From assembly GCA_905221605.1 (NCBI GenBank), contig CAJNDS010002488.1, forward strand, positions 194,900 through 258,899: DNA of 64,000 nt, written 5' to 3'. The notes below the pieces were generated by a model. The model saw only the letters and a list, made by a program, of their open reading frames with translations, made no database searches and was not told the origin of the DNA. Positions within the stretch are counted from its first letter, which is position 1. Each line of letters starts with the position of its first letter. This document shows, piece after piece, positions 52,689 to 63,599 of the stretch. The position numbers were made by a program, and so were the translations under genes. Source of the stretch: Symbiodinium natans. Lineage: Eukaryota > Sar > Dinophyceae > Suessiales > Symbiodiniaceae.

Positions 52689-53494
52689 GAGGGTTGTAGG
52701 GTTCCAAACCCCTGAACCCTAAACCCCACACACTCAACCCTAAACCCGAAACCCCAGGGTGCATTTTGCACCGAACTCCAGAATCCCCTACTAAGAACCC
52801 GTAAGCCCTCCGTCGAAGGCACATCGGCCGCCCCCTAAGCGAAAAACCTTCGGAGGATTCTGCCTCGGACCCCTAAGTTGCACCCTTGGGTTCTTGGGAA
52901 TTCCTTCTTCAATATCCCTTTAGGGAATCTACGGGCCATCTTAGGAGAATATAAAAAAAGGAAGCTCTTAGGGGCACATCCTTAAGACCCTGAACCCTGA
53001 ACCCCATAGAATAGGTGGGAGGGAATCTAAGGGCCATACGAGGAGTATACTAAGGGAGCATCTTCAGAGTACGTTCTTAGGGCTACAAGTATGACTCCCT
53101 GGGCCAGCTGGCAGCCCTTGGTCTTCCAAAAGGCTTTCGGGTTTAGGGTTTAAGGTTCAGGGTTTGGGGTGTTGGGATGAACTTTTCGGTCGGGTGTAGC
53201 CATATTTTTTAAGTAGGGGGGGGAAGAGGGGTCAAAAGTCCCACTCTGGCCGCTGCCAGAAGCCTACACCCCGCTGCACTTGACCTGTGCTCTGAAGTCT
53301 CGGGTGCTCTAAGCACGGCCTGACAGCAGGATGTCGGGAAGAGACTCGCGCCACGCGTCAATTGTATACAACGCTAAGCCCTAAACCCTAACCCCCTGAC
53401 CCCTAAACCCTAAACCCTAAACCCTAACCCTATAGGGTATGGGTTTAGGGTATGGCTTTAGGGCTTGAACGAGCCCTTGGACGTCCAAAAGCCG

Positions 53495-53607
53495 TTAAAA
53501 GTGAAGATATGATCGCATTCTGAGTTTGGCTCCCATTTCGGATCTCCCGATACTTCCCCCAGCAGCAATGCTCGGACCACGCTCTTCCGCTAGACTTCGC
53601 ACGGAAC
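53495..53607 (-). CDS. Candidate C-terminal exon with stop
   Basis: Acceptor CATCGTTTTGATGAAG/GT. It reads SVRSLAEERGPSIAAGGSIG then RSEMGAKLRMRSYLHF and ends at TAA. It is a basic, protein-like C-terminus with no recognised domain. Confidence 0.48.
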
Positions 53608-54464
53608 CTTCATCAAAACGATGGGCACTTTGAACTTTCAGAGTAGAGTCTAGAGTTCAAGACTTAGTGAGCCCTAAACCCTCAACCCTAGACCCACCCC
53701 TATACACACATAACACAATCAGCCTCGAAACCCCTAAACCCTAAACCCTAAACCATGAAAGGGCCCCTGCGCCTCTTCAAACCGACTGTGGCCTGACGGA
53801 GGGTATTTCGCAAATTCGGTGAGGCCTGTAGCCGCAAACCCAGCCCCCCTAAACCGTTTAGGGTTTAGGGTTTAGGGTTTAGGGTTTAGGGTCTAGGGTG
53901 TCGATGATATTTGTTCACATGCCCAAATACCGTAAAGCCCTCAAAGCCCTTGAAGCTTCACCCTTGAAACCCACAACTCTTAACTCTGAACGGTGTCCCA
54001 AGCTTTCGGACCGTTGTGAAACCGCGTGGATTCCGGGTTTAGGGTTAAGGGTTTAGGGACTTCGGGAATACTAGCTCCACTTCTCTTGCTAGCGCAGGTT
54101 GCGTCGATGTGAGTACGGAGGCCCTAATTCGAACCCATGATTTTGGGTTCGGCAGCCAAGACACCCTAAACCGCAAACCATAAACCCTAAACCCTATCTG
54201 AGACTCTCTTTACCTCTATACAGTTTTTGGTATAAGAGTCCCAAGTAAATCCTCATACTCACCCTAAAACCTATATAGACCCTAAGACCCTAAAACCCTA
54301 AACCCTGCAACCCTAAACCCGAAGCTCTACAGCGTAAAACCCTATTTTGAACAACAGCCCTGAATAGCGGCTCAGACCATCAGCGACCGGTGCAGCTCAG
54401 CAGCGAGGGACCTGCCAGGTCCGCTTAGGGTTCAGGACTCAGGGTCCAGAGTCTAGGGTTTAGG

Positions 54465-54565
54465 TTGGGATGTTCCCCGTTATACTAACAAGCCTTGATA
54501 GGGATGTTAACAGGGGGTACTCTCCTCCCTACTGAGGACTGTTAGTATACGGGGGAACATCTCAA
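54465..54565. mobile_element. Family M2 foldback element
   Basis: TTGGGATGTTCCCCGTTATA at left and TATACGGGGGAACATCTCAA at right, the best-preserved outer arms of the family. Confidence 0.75.
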
Positions 54566-54624
54566 GGTTGAGGGCTTAAGGGAGGGACGGGGGGTGGGGC
54601 TTCGGCTTAGGGTTTGGGAAGTAC

Positions 54625-54732
54625 TGCCCCCTTCGGACTCGCTTGCTGCTGCGACTTTACGGGCGGCCAAATACTTGAGCGAACAAGTGAAACTGTGGTC
54701 CCGATATTTGCACTGCCCTCGGAACACAGACC
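54625..54732 (-). CDS. Strong candidate exon
   Basis: Acceptor TTCTATTGCATCGAG/GG and donor GGGGCA/GTACTTCC. It reads SVFRGQCKYRDHSFTCSLKY then LAARKVAAASESEGG. Phase 2 in, 1 out. It lies 60 bp downstream (minus sense would be upstream of) the M2 element at 54465-54565. Confidence 0.53.
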
Positions 54733-54882
54733 CTCGATGCAATAGAAGCCTTTTGGAAGTTGTCTAGGGCTCAAGATTGGGGGTTCGGACGGGAGGAGGT
54801 GGAGTTGCAAGCTTGTAGGACTTAAGGTACAGAACGGGCGCTTCCTTCGTCCTTGCGATACTGACGCGCCTGCATAGGGGAC

Positions 54883-54927
54883 CTCAATGTACTTGCAACT
54901 ACAAGGCGCATCCCTGCATGGTCGGTG
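54883..54927 (-). CDS. Short Cys-rich candidate exon
   Basis: Acceptor CGACGTAGAG/CAC and donor ATTGAG/GTCCCC bound 15 codons, HRPCRDAPCSCKYIE. The three cysteines might be part of a small metal-binding or disulphide module. It does not join the exon at 54625-54732 in phase without an intervening piece. Confidence 0.38.
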
Positions 54928-55816
54928 CTCTACGTCGCGGTCCAATCGTTACCCGAGAGGACACCAAAGTAAGCCCATGATGCCAGTGTAGACCCAAAAC
55001 CGCGAGAGAACCATGTGACTGTGAGGGCGAGCATCGCCTCGGCGAGAACGCGATGTTCGATTTAATCCAAGATACGAGAAACCTTCGAGAAACAACTAAA
55101 CCCTATCAAAACCCTAAAAAAGCCTAAAAACCCTAAACCCCTAAAAACCCTAAAACCCTAAAACCTAAAATCCTAAAACCCTAAAACCCTAAACCAAAAA
55201 CCCCAAACCTTATAAACCCTGAACCCTGAACCCTGAACCCTGAACCCTAAACCCTAAACCCTAAACCTATACCCTAAACCCTAACCCTATACCCTAAACC
55301 CTAAATCTACGCGACAGGACCCCCCCCCCCCCCTTAGTGTTGACACTAGTTGAGGAATAATCCCCAAAAGCCCCTCAAACCCTGTGGACCCCAAAAGTCC
55401 CAAATCTCCTTGTGAGCCCTAAATGTCCTCATAAACAGCTTTAGATTCTGGGTTGGGGAGTTGAGGGTGCAGCTGACAGAGTTTGGCAACACACTGGCGT
55501 TCTATGAACCGCGGCATAACCTAAGAGTTACCTCTACAAAACGCCCGCCGGCTATTGTGTAGCAGCGTCCTCAACCCTAGTCAAACCCAAAACCCCAAGC
55601 TGGACCCAGCCAACTGACAGCTCCGAAAAAGCCCCATAGACCTTTACTGGAACCACGTAAAACAATGCCTAGACCCAGGAGTAAGCGAGGAATGAAAAGG
55701 GTGCACTTTTGGTTTGAAGGGGCTTCATTATACGGGAACCTAAGCCCTAGATACCCAGGCTTCCGCTTCTGCTCCCCGGGCGATGCTGTCGAATCTCCCT
55801 TCCTGCCCATTGGAAT

Positions 55817-57247
55817 TTAGAGGACTTGGTCGCCGCCACGGTGAGGATGGCCCCATCTCAACACGGACCCACTGCCCTGAATGGCAGCAAACGCCCACTG
55901 GGATGCTTGGATCTGCTGCACATCCTTTAGCCGAGCTTTCACGCCACTGCTGTCGCCCCCAAAACCAGCATTGCCCCAGGTCACAACGGATCCATCGCCC
56001 AAAATGGCAGCAAAAGCCCTGCTGGTAATTTGGATCTGTTGCACATCCTTCAGCTGAGATTGCACATCACTGCTATCGCCACCAAAATCAGCACGGCCCC
56101 AGGTCACAACAGACCCATCACCTAAAATGGCAGCAAAAGCACTGCTGGTAGCTTGGACTTGATGCACGTCCTTCAGTTGATGTTGCACAGCACTGCTGTC
56201 GCCACCCAGCTCAACATCACCCCAGGTCACGACAGAACCATCGCCCAGAATGGCAGCAAAAGCGTAGTAGTCAGATTGGATATGCTGCACGTTCTTCAGC
56301 TGTGCTTGCACAGCAGTGCTGTCCCCACCCAGCCCAGGATAGCCCCAGGTCACAACAGACCCATCGCCCAGAATGGCAGCGAAAGCACCGCTGGTAGCCT
56401 GGAATTGTTGCACGTCCTTCAGCTGGTGTTGCACAGCACTGCTGTCGCCACCACAGCCATGATCTCCCCAGCTCACAACAGACCCATCGCCCAGAATGGC
56501 AGCAAACGCCGGGTCGGCTGCTTGAATTTGCCGAACACCCTCCAGCTGATGTTGCACAGCACTGCTGTCGCCACCCAGCTCAGGATCGCCCCAGGTCACA
56601 ACAGACCCGTCGCCCAGAATGGCCGCGAAAGCGTGGCGGGCAGCTTGGATCTGCTGCACATCCTTCAACTGTTCCTGCACGGCGTTGCTGTCGCCGCCCG
56701 AGTCAGCATGGCCCCATGTCAGAGCAAACCCATTTCCCAAAATAGCAGCAAAGGCCCTTCGAGACGCTTGAATTTTCTTCACATCCTTCAGTCGAGCTTG
56801 CACAGCACGGCTGTCGCCACCATCTTCAGCACGGCCCCAGGTCACAACAGACCCGTCACGCAGAATGGCAGCAAATGCCAAGTCAGTTGCTTGGATATGC
56901 CGCACGTCCTTCAGCTGACGTTGCACAGCACTGCTGTCGCCGCCACTCCCAGCAAAACCCCAAGTCACAACAGACCCATCGCCCACAATAGCAGCAAAGG
57001 CAATTGCGTTGCCGCAAACGCGAACGCAGCTCATTTGCAATGTGAGCGCATCGCCACTCCGTAGACCGGATTCCTGAAGCGTGGCTGCTCCATTCAGAAC
57101 GTCTCCGGAAGAGTTCAGGAGTCTGCCCCTGCCAACTGCCAGGGTCTGCTGCGCTCTCCTTTGCAATGTTTCTACAGACTCATCTAGCCCGGCTTCAAGT
57201 GAAACCGATCTGCCACTTAGCAAACTGACCTCAATCGTCAGGTACAT
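55817..57247 (-). CDS. Second ubiquitin-like plus ten RCC1-like repeat gene, intronless
   Basis: The encoded protein has 476 residues, nearly the same length and layout as the product of 16465-17901. The N-terminal ubiquitin-like domain starts MYLTIEVSLLSGRSVSLEA, aligns residue for residue with its paralogue and includes GRGRLLNSSG and GLRSGDALTL. Ten units of core AFAAILGDGSVVTWG with the GGDSSAVQHQLKDVQ linker follow. Units 3 (GNGFALTWG) and 10 (AIQGSGSVLRWG) are degenerate, and the protein ends RGGDQVL. A 41-residue upstream extension is open (hydrophobic stretch PILLLALR, possible signal or artefact), but the homologous start at MYLTIEV is preferred. No introns, no HECT or other catalytic domain. 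Confidence 0.85.
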   Translation of the reverse strand: MYLTIEVSLLSGRSVSLEAGLDESVETLQRRAQQTLAVGRGRLLNSSGDVLNGAATLQESGLRSGDALTLQMSCVRVCGNAIAFAAIVGDGSVVTWGFAGSGGDSSAVQRQLKDVRHIQATDLAFAAILRDGSVVTWGRAEDGGDSRAVQARLKDVKKIQASRRAFAAILGNGFALTWGHADSGGDSNAVQEQLKDVQQIQAARHAFAAILGDGSVVTWGDPELGGDSSAVQHQLEGVRQIQAADPAFAAILGDGSVVSWGDHGCGGDSSAVQHQLKDVQQFQATSGAFAAILGDGSVVTWGYPGLGGDSTAVQAQLKNVQHIQSDYYAFAAILGDGSVVTWGDVELGGDSSAVQHQLKDVHQVQATSSAFAAILGDGSVVTWGRADFGGDSSDVQSQLKDVQQIQITSRAFAAILGDGSVVTWGNAGFGGDSSGVKARLKDVQQIQASQWAFAAIQGSGSVLRWGHPHRGGDQVL

Positions 57248-58298
57248 GCGCAGCGCCAGCAGCAGAATTGGCCGCCGGCCGCTGCTGCGTCGAGGGCCGA
57301 GGCAACTTAAGAGTCTCTTGTTCAGGCATGAGGGTTTAGGGCTTAGGGGGTTGGCGTTTAGGGGTTTCAAGGTCCAAAGCCCTTACAGGTTCGTAGGTTG
57401 TGACCCCCTCCATGACGTAGGTAACTTACGATCGGCATCCATACGGTCAGAGTGGCTGAAGGGAAATAGTAGGTCCAGCGATGTAATTAGAACTAGGTCT
57501 GAGGGAGTCTACCTCCGACTGGGGTTTAAGGTTTCGAGTTTAAGGCAGAACTGTCCCCAAAGTCGTAGAGAAAGGGAACTGAGGACTGCGATTTCGCTTT
57601 GCTTAAGCCAGAAGCCACCGATGTATCGCACTAAACACCTCAACCCTAACTAAACCCCCAAGCCCGAAACTCTAAACTCTAAACCCCATCTGAAGTCTAA
57701 GGGCAACTACATGGTCCCTTGATATGGTGAAGTTCTGATGTACAGGATATACAAGGGGTATATACAGGGGCCCATATTCAGGGTTTAGGGTTGAGGCCGT
57801 AAACTCTCAACCCCACGGCAGAATCCTGACCCCTACACCCCATATCCACAACCCCAATATAAACCGTGCAAGGCTAACCGTCTAACCCTAAACCAGCTCC
57901 AAAAACCCTAACCTAAGATACCCCAAATACCCTGAATGAGGTATAGGCCCGCGGGAGAGGGATGGTGGGGAAGGGTAGGTGTATAGACGCCTCTTCAACC
58001 TTTGCCCCTGGAAACACCAATCTCTACAAGATTAACCCTAAACCCTACACCTCCCTAAAGGCACCCCTGAGCGGCCCAAACCCTGATGAACTGGAATCCG
58101 ATTGCCCCCCCCCCCCCCCCCCAAAAAAAAAAAATAGAAGCTTCCAAAAAGACCTGGGCCTGAAGCGGTTGAGGGTGTAGGGTTCAGGGTTTAGGGTGTG
58201 TAGGGTTTAGGGTTTAGGGTTTAGGGTTTAAGGTTTAGGGTTTAGGGCTTGGGGCTTAGGGTTTAGGGTTTAGGGGCTCTTCGACTCTTCGGCCTCAC
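57248..58298. other. 5' flank of the second RCC1-like gene, no firm gene
   Basis: About 350 bp of unique DNA upstream of the gene (57250-57600), then degenerate telomeric text, a poly-C/poly-A run (58106-58133) and a telomeric array (58195-58270). The plus-strand frame 57081-57653 is partly antisense of the RCC1-like gene and is not called. Confidence 0.45.
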
Positions 58299-58339
58299 TT
58301 CCGGCAGGGACGGACGGGCGCCGAGTGTGGGCGCACGCG
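58299..58339 (-). CDS. Candidate exon beside a truncated TIR element
   Basis: Donor CCGGAA/GTGAGG is near consensus. Acceptors at GGCCAG/CG or CCTCCTCCGAG/GTC give APTLGARPSLPE or VGQRVRPHSAPV. A half M1 element (58371-58395) starts about 20-30 bp upstream in the intron. Confidence 0.38.
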
Positions 58340-58421
58340 CTGGCCGACCTCGGAGGAGGACGCAAGCTCTTCTTGGAGGTTCATGGGTTAGAAATGGGTG
58401 TTATATATATATATGTATGTA

Positions 58422-58543
58422 TAGGGTTTAGGGTTTAGGGTTTAGGGTTTAGGGTTTAGGGTTTAGGGTTTAGGGTTTAGGGTTTAGGGTTTAGGGTTTA
58501 GGGTTTAGGGTTTAGGGTTTAGGGTTTAGGGTTTAGGGTTTAG
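58422..58543 (+). repeat. TTTAGGG array truncating an M1 element
   Basis: Seventeen perfect heptamers. The left side is a half M1 element plus a TA microsatellite; the expected second half of M1 is absent on the right. Confidence 0.88.
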
Positions 58544-58721
58544 GGCTGTTGCTTGGGTTGCTTGGGTTGCTGGGGGTTGCTTGGGTTGTAACTGGTAAGA
58601 ACCTTGTTTGCCTAGAACCAGGTTCCCTAGAACCCTACTTGCAACTACCCGCGCACCATTGGGTGGGGCAGGAGGTTAAGGGTTCATAGGGTGTTTGGAC
58701 TTAAAGCCTTACCACTATTTA

Positions 58722-58850
58722 CTTTAGAACCCCTCCCCCCCCCCCCAAAAAAAAAAAAAAAAAAAACGACATAATAATCCCGATTATAAGGAAGAACATT
58801 TGTTTTGTGCTTCTTTTGACTTTTTTTTGGGGGGGGGAGGGGATCTGAAG
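58722..58850. mobile_element. Family M3 element
   Basis: CTTTAGAACCCCTCCCCC then A20 at left; T8, G9 and AGGGGATCTGAAG at right. Half copies of the family (CTTAAGACCCCCCAAAAACA type) are seen near 24389 and 51690. Confidence 0.6.
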
Positions 58851-58855
58851 CCAGT

Positions 58856-61800
58856 AGGCCCTGGACCCTAAACCCTCATCCGATACCCTAAACCCTAAAC
58901 CCTAAAACCTAAACCCCAGAAGGTTCAGGAAGGTGCTACAAGGACTCAACAGGGGCTCCCCAAGGCTTGCCCTGGAGTTGTTTGGGTTTAGGGTTTAGGG
59001 TTTGGGGTTTAGGGTTTGGGGTTTGGGGTTTGGGGTTTGGGGTTTGGGGTCTGGGGTTTAGGGTTCAGGGTGTTCCTGAAGTTCACCCCAAAACCCTGCA
59101 ACCCTAAACCCTACATCCTTTAGCGTTTAGGGTTGAGGAGTTTGCGGGATCCTACACTCCCTAGACATCCTGAACCCTATACAGGTCTATATTCATGTTT
59201 TGGCTGGTTCAGGGGCGTGCGGCCAACTGGGCGTTCAGACTTCATTTCTTAAGTGCTTTTCCTCTGGGTTCGGGTACGAGTACCTACCCTATACCCTAAA
59301 CCCTAAACCTAAACCCCAAACCCTAAACCCTAAACCCTACATCCGACGCATCCGATCGCATCCGGCGGTCTTTTCCCTTGCGCGCCGTGGTCTTTGGTGG
59401 TCGGTCTCTGTCTTCGAAAACCCCGCATTCCAAACCTCAGACCTTTGAGGGCTTAGGGTTTAGGGTTTAGGGTTTAGGGTTTAGGGTTTAGGGTAGGGTG
59501 TATATTTCTTGCATCCCAATAGGACACCCGGTATATACACTCACCCATATTAAAACAGAACCTTATATACACTCACCGAAAACAGAAACATATACCTTGT
59601 TTTATATGGACTTGGTTTGCTTAGGGTTTATCATTTCGGGTGTAGGGCGAAGGCCCAAGGCTCTTGAGGTTTAGGGTTTTGGGGTTTAAAGGTTTAGGGC
59701 TTGGGGCATGCTATCAACATGCCAATCTAGTGGCCTGTTGAACTAGAATGGGCTATTTGTGGCAGTTGAAGCCCTTAACCCTAAACCCTAAACCCTAAAT
59801 GCCCTGTCCCGACCTCTCAGCTGTCCACCTGGCAGGGTGGAGGGCATAGGGTTATATGGGGGGGGGGGGGGGGCGGGGGGTGAGGGTTAGGGTTTAGGAT
59901 TTGCGGGTTTAGGGGTGGGGTTTAGGGTTTAAGGTGTAGGGTTTAGGGTGCAATGGAAAAAACTCTTTCGTTCAGGTTAAGTCGAAGTCCCTGAGCCCAA
60001 GCCCTAAACCCCAAGCTCTGTCGCTACATTCCTAAACCCTAAACCCTAAACTCTAAACCCTTAACCCTCAACCCTAAACCCTAAACCCTAAACCCTAAAC
60101 CCTAAAAACCAAACCCTAAAAATCCTAAACCCTAAACCCTAAGCTGGCCTCTTCAATGCGGACACCGCCTCCCTCAGCAAACCTTGGAGGGCTTTGGGGC
60201 TCAGAGTGTGTAGGTTTGTAGGGTTTTAGGGTTTGGGGTTTAGGGGTTTAGGGGTTTAGGGGTTTATGGGTTTAGGGGCTTAGGGGTTTAGGGGTTTAGG
60301 GGTTTAGGGTTCTAGGGGTTTAGGGGTTTAGGGGTTTAGGGGCTTAGGGGCTTAGGGGCTTAGGGGCTTAGGGGCTTAGGGGCTTAGGGGCTTATGGGTG
60401 TAGGGGTTTAGGGGTTTAGGGGTTTAGGGGTTTAGGGGTTTAGGGGTTTAGGGGTTTGTGGGGTTACATGGTTGCAGGGGTTCGCACCCGGGTGGCGTGC
60501 ACCGCACCTTGACAAGCTAGAACCCACCCCCGCGAGCTCTCGCGTCGACCTTTGAGGTTCGTGGTTGGCTATTTTGGGTTTTGGGTTTAGGGCCAAAGTT
60601 GAGGGTCCATAGGGTTCAGGGTTTAGGGTTTAGTTTCAAGATAGGGCAACTTGACTTGTATCTTGTCCAAATTGTACGTAGAACTGCTTATAACCTTGCT
60701 TAGGGGTGTATACTTGCAAAAGATGTTTAGCCCTAAGCCCTACACATTACCAGGACCTTCAAGTAGGGTTTCCTCGTGTTGTGATAGTGGCTCGTGTGGT
60801 TTCTCGCATAGTAGGACCCTGAACCCTGAAGCCTCAGCTTGGCACCCTGGTTAGGATGTCTAGAAGCTATGGTGCGGGCTAGGGGCGGGGCGGAGGGGCT
60901 AGACCAAAGTGGCTTAAGTCCTGAAATGATGCTTCTTCGCTCCATTTACTCTTGGTCTAAACTACGATGCAGATGTACAAAACCTGAACAGCCCCAAAAA
61001 AAGAAATATATATATATATATATATACATGTGTCAAAACAGATATATGCATGTATATTTATTGATGTTGCAATTTGCCTCCGTATTTCAATCTCTACTTG
61101 TGCGAGGGATGCAGGGGGCTCTGGAAGGACTTTGTTGCAACAGGGAGCTGTTAGCTACTATGAAGCTGGAGGCTACGCCCTAAACCCCAAACCCTGGTCA
61201 GTTCCCCAATATGCCCCTTTGCAAGTTCCTGATACAACACGGGCAAACATTGCACTTAGGGTCCCAAGAAGGAGAGCCTCTGACGGTCAGAACTTGCCCT
61301 ATCTACCCTGCGTGTTTTGGAGTTCATCTTCTCCGGTCTCGGAATCTTGCCATGGGGATTTAGGTTTTAGGGTTTCAGTTCAAGATTCATAGCCCGGAGC
61401 ATCCTGAGCCCTAAACCCTCACACCATGAAACGCTTATAAAGTTTCGGGGAACGATAAAACCCACGAAGCTTCCCGTCCTCAACTCCCACCCCCTAACCT
61501 GAAACCTTAAGACGAAGAGCTCTGCTGCTTCCTGCTTCGCTGCCTCTTCGCCTTTGCTTCATGGCTCGGGGTTTGTGGGGTTAGGGTTTAGGGTTGAAGG
61601 GTTTAGGGTTGCCTCATGGCTGGTGGAGTTCAGCGTTTATAGGGTTGACAGGGATTAAGGCTGAGGGTCTTGTGGTTTCTGGTTTGCAGGATTTCTGGTA
61701 AAGGGTTTAGGGTCGGGATGCTATGCTATGATAGATTGTAGGCGAGTTCAGGGCCACAGAAGGTTTCAGGATACTTGGGGGTTGAGGGTCTCTATAGGGT

Positions 61801-61897
61801 ACAATATTCCGGGCTCTTTAGAATTAAGGGTTTAGGGTTTAGGGTTTAGGGGGCGTCAGGGACTCATCTTATTTGTCCTTCCTGCTGGGCACTGGCC
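58856..61897. other. Repeat-rich stretch without a firm gene
   Basis: Telomeric arrays at 58983-59070, 59455-59495, 60030-60145 and 60215-60460 (the last in the 8-mer TTTAGGGG/CTTAGGGG form), a G-run at 59858-59877 and an AT microsatellite at 61008-61030. The island at 61500-61550 reads KGEEAAKQEAAELF on the minus strand but has no clear donor. Confidence 0.45.
60215..60460 (+). repeat. TTTAGGGG/CTTAGGGG octamer array
   Basis: About thirty octamers, with an internal run of seven CTTAGGGG units flanked by TTTAGGGG, a clear sign of tandem amplification within the array. Confidence 0.87.
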
Positions 61898-61978
61898 CTA
61901 CATGCCATTGGTCAGCAAGCGAAAGGCCTCCGGCGCAGAGACCTTACGGATAAGTTTCCAGTAGCCATAAAAGGCCTC
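61898..61978 (-). CDS. Candidate terminal exon
   Basis: It reads EAFYGYWKLIRKVSAPEAFR then LLTNGM and stops at TAG. The acceptor AACCCTAAATGAG/GAG lies directly against a telomeric array. An internal donor (CGTAAG/GTCTCT) could instead end the exon earlier. The aromatic-rich, helical composition looks genuine. Confidence 0.48.
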   Translation of the reverse strand, partial: EAFYGYWKLIRKVSAPEAFRLLTNGM

Positions 61979-62394
61979 CTCATTTAGGGTTTAGGGTTTA
62001 GGGTTTGGGGTGTAGGGTTTAGGGTATAGGGTTGAGGGTTTAGGGACCTCTTCTTTGTCGCAACACATCGCCACAAGGAGGGGTCAGCCTAGATTTGACT
62101 CAACCCCACGGGCTTGAGAAGGTTGCAAGGGAACCGAAGCCTTAACCCTGCCTTAGGAATCTTGATCTTTATCTGCTAGATACCTCAAGAATCGTATAAG
62201 GGGTCATCAGGCACCCTAAGCCCGAACCTGTGGGTTTACGTTTCTAGGGTAATGGTTGATGTTGTGCGCCTTGTCGCATACAAGTATTGACACATGTGTG
62301 TAGCCGCATGTGTTCTTAATTCTCTGGGTGGGTGGCTGGGTGTCTTTTCGTTACGTGAACACAATTGCTGGCCCAGTGATTGCTTGGACTTGAC

Positions 62395-62760
62395 ATGCTG
62401 AACCCTAAGCCCTAAGCTCTAAACCCTAACCCGAAACCCCAAGCCCCAAACCCCCAAACCCCCAAACCCCCAAACCTAAACCCTAAACCCTAAACCCTAG
62501 ACCCTAGACCCTAAAACCTAAACCCTAAACCCTAAACCCTAAACCCTCAACCCTCAACCCTAAACCCTAAACCCTAAACCCTGCCGCCCCGGTCGCGGAG
62601 CTCGCGGCGCTGTTGAAGTGATCCGGCCGTCTGCTCGGGGAGCTGTTGAGCGAAGGCCTTTTTTCACCAGGGCTCAGAGGGGTTTAGGGTTTAGGGTTTA
62701 GGGTTTAGGGTTTAGGGGTTTAGGGGTTTAGGGGTTTAGGGTTTAGGTTTAGGCTTAGGC
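62395..62760. repeat. Facing CCCTAAA and TTTAGGG blocks
   Basis: C-strand repeats (62395-62580), a 95 bp GC-rich island, then G-strand repeats (62680-62760): the same CCCTAAA-island-TTTAGGG arrangement as at 2.0-2.2 kb. Confidence 0.8.
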
Positions 62761-63113
62761 TTAGAGGCTTTAAGGTTTAGGGTATGGACGTAGCGGGTTT
62801 ACGCTTCGGGGTGTAGGGTTTAGGGTGCAGGGTGTATGGGGTTGGGGTGTAGAGTTAGGGTTTGGGACGTAGGGTTTCGAGGCTTTGGGTTAAGGGCGTG
62901 AGGCTCGCCTGCCCAAAGCCCAAACACAAAACCAAAACCCCAAACCCTGCAAAACCCTAAACCCTAAACCCTAAACCCTAAACCAACCCTAAACCCTAAA
63001 CACTAAACCCTAAACCCTAAACCCTCATTAAACCCTAAACCCTAATCCCTAAACGTCCACAAGCTCTCAAGCTCTCAAACTCTCAATCCCCAAGCCGCCT
63101 CCAGCGTGGTGAC

Positions 63114-63165
63114 CAGCGAGGCCAGCAAGGTTCCTTCGGTGGGAGGCCATGGCTTCCCTGCGCGT
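63114..63165 (-). CDS. Candidate exon
   Basis: Acceptor GGTTACTTTGTGGCAG/ACG and donor CTCGCTG/GTCACC. It reads TRREAMASHRRNLAGLA, basic and amphipathic. Upstream, 63238-63331 is also open (CKAFCMGRKHHHPEQEQPDG) after acceptor CTTTCGGCAG and may be the preceding exon. Confidence 0.5.
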
Positions 63166-63496
63166 CTGCCACAAAGTAACCGGTTTGGGGTTTTGGGTTT
63201 GGGGTTTAGCGTGTTTAGGCTTTAGGGTTTGGGGTTTGGCACAGTGTTTGTTAGTCCTTTTCAGAGCCCCGTCAGGTTGCTCCTGCTCAGGGTGGTGATG
63301 TTTGCGTCCCATGCAAAACGCCTTGCAGGTACGGAAGCTGCCGAAAGCTAGATGGGGTCCAGCGCAGACGGCTACACACCCGAAATGCACACAAGACCGA
63401 TGCCTCCTAAACGACCCAACCCACCCAACAGATATTTATAAGGCCCCATAACCCTAAACCCTAAACCCCAAACCATAAACCCTAAACCCTATACAC

Positions 63497-63596
63497 CCGC
63501 CAAGCAGCGGCAAGCCTCCCAGTGCACGCTCCACTTCCTTTTGTCGCGCCAGGTCCTGGGCGTCGATACAGATGCTTTCGGTTGAACACCAGATCG
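63497..63596 (-). CDS. Strong candidate exon
   Basis: It reads IWCSTESICIDAQDLARQKE then VERALGGLPLLG, helical and GC3-rich; donor GGCGG/GTGTATAGGG runs into a telomeric array. Acceptor AAAGGAG/CG as listed; a better acceptor at GACGCCCAG/GAC (start 63555) would give a shorter exon beginning DLARQKE. Confidence 0.57.
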
Positions 63597-63599
63597 CTC

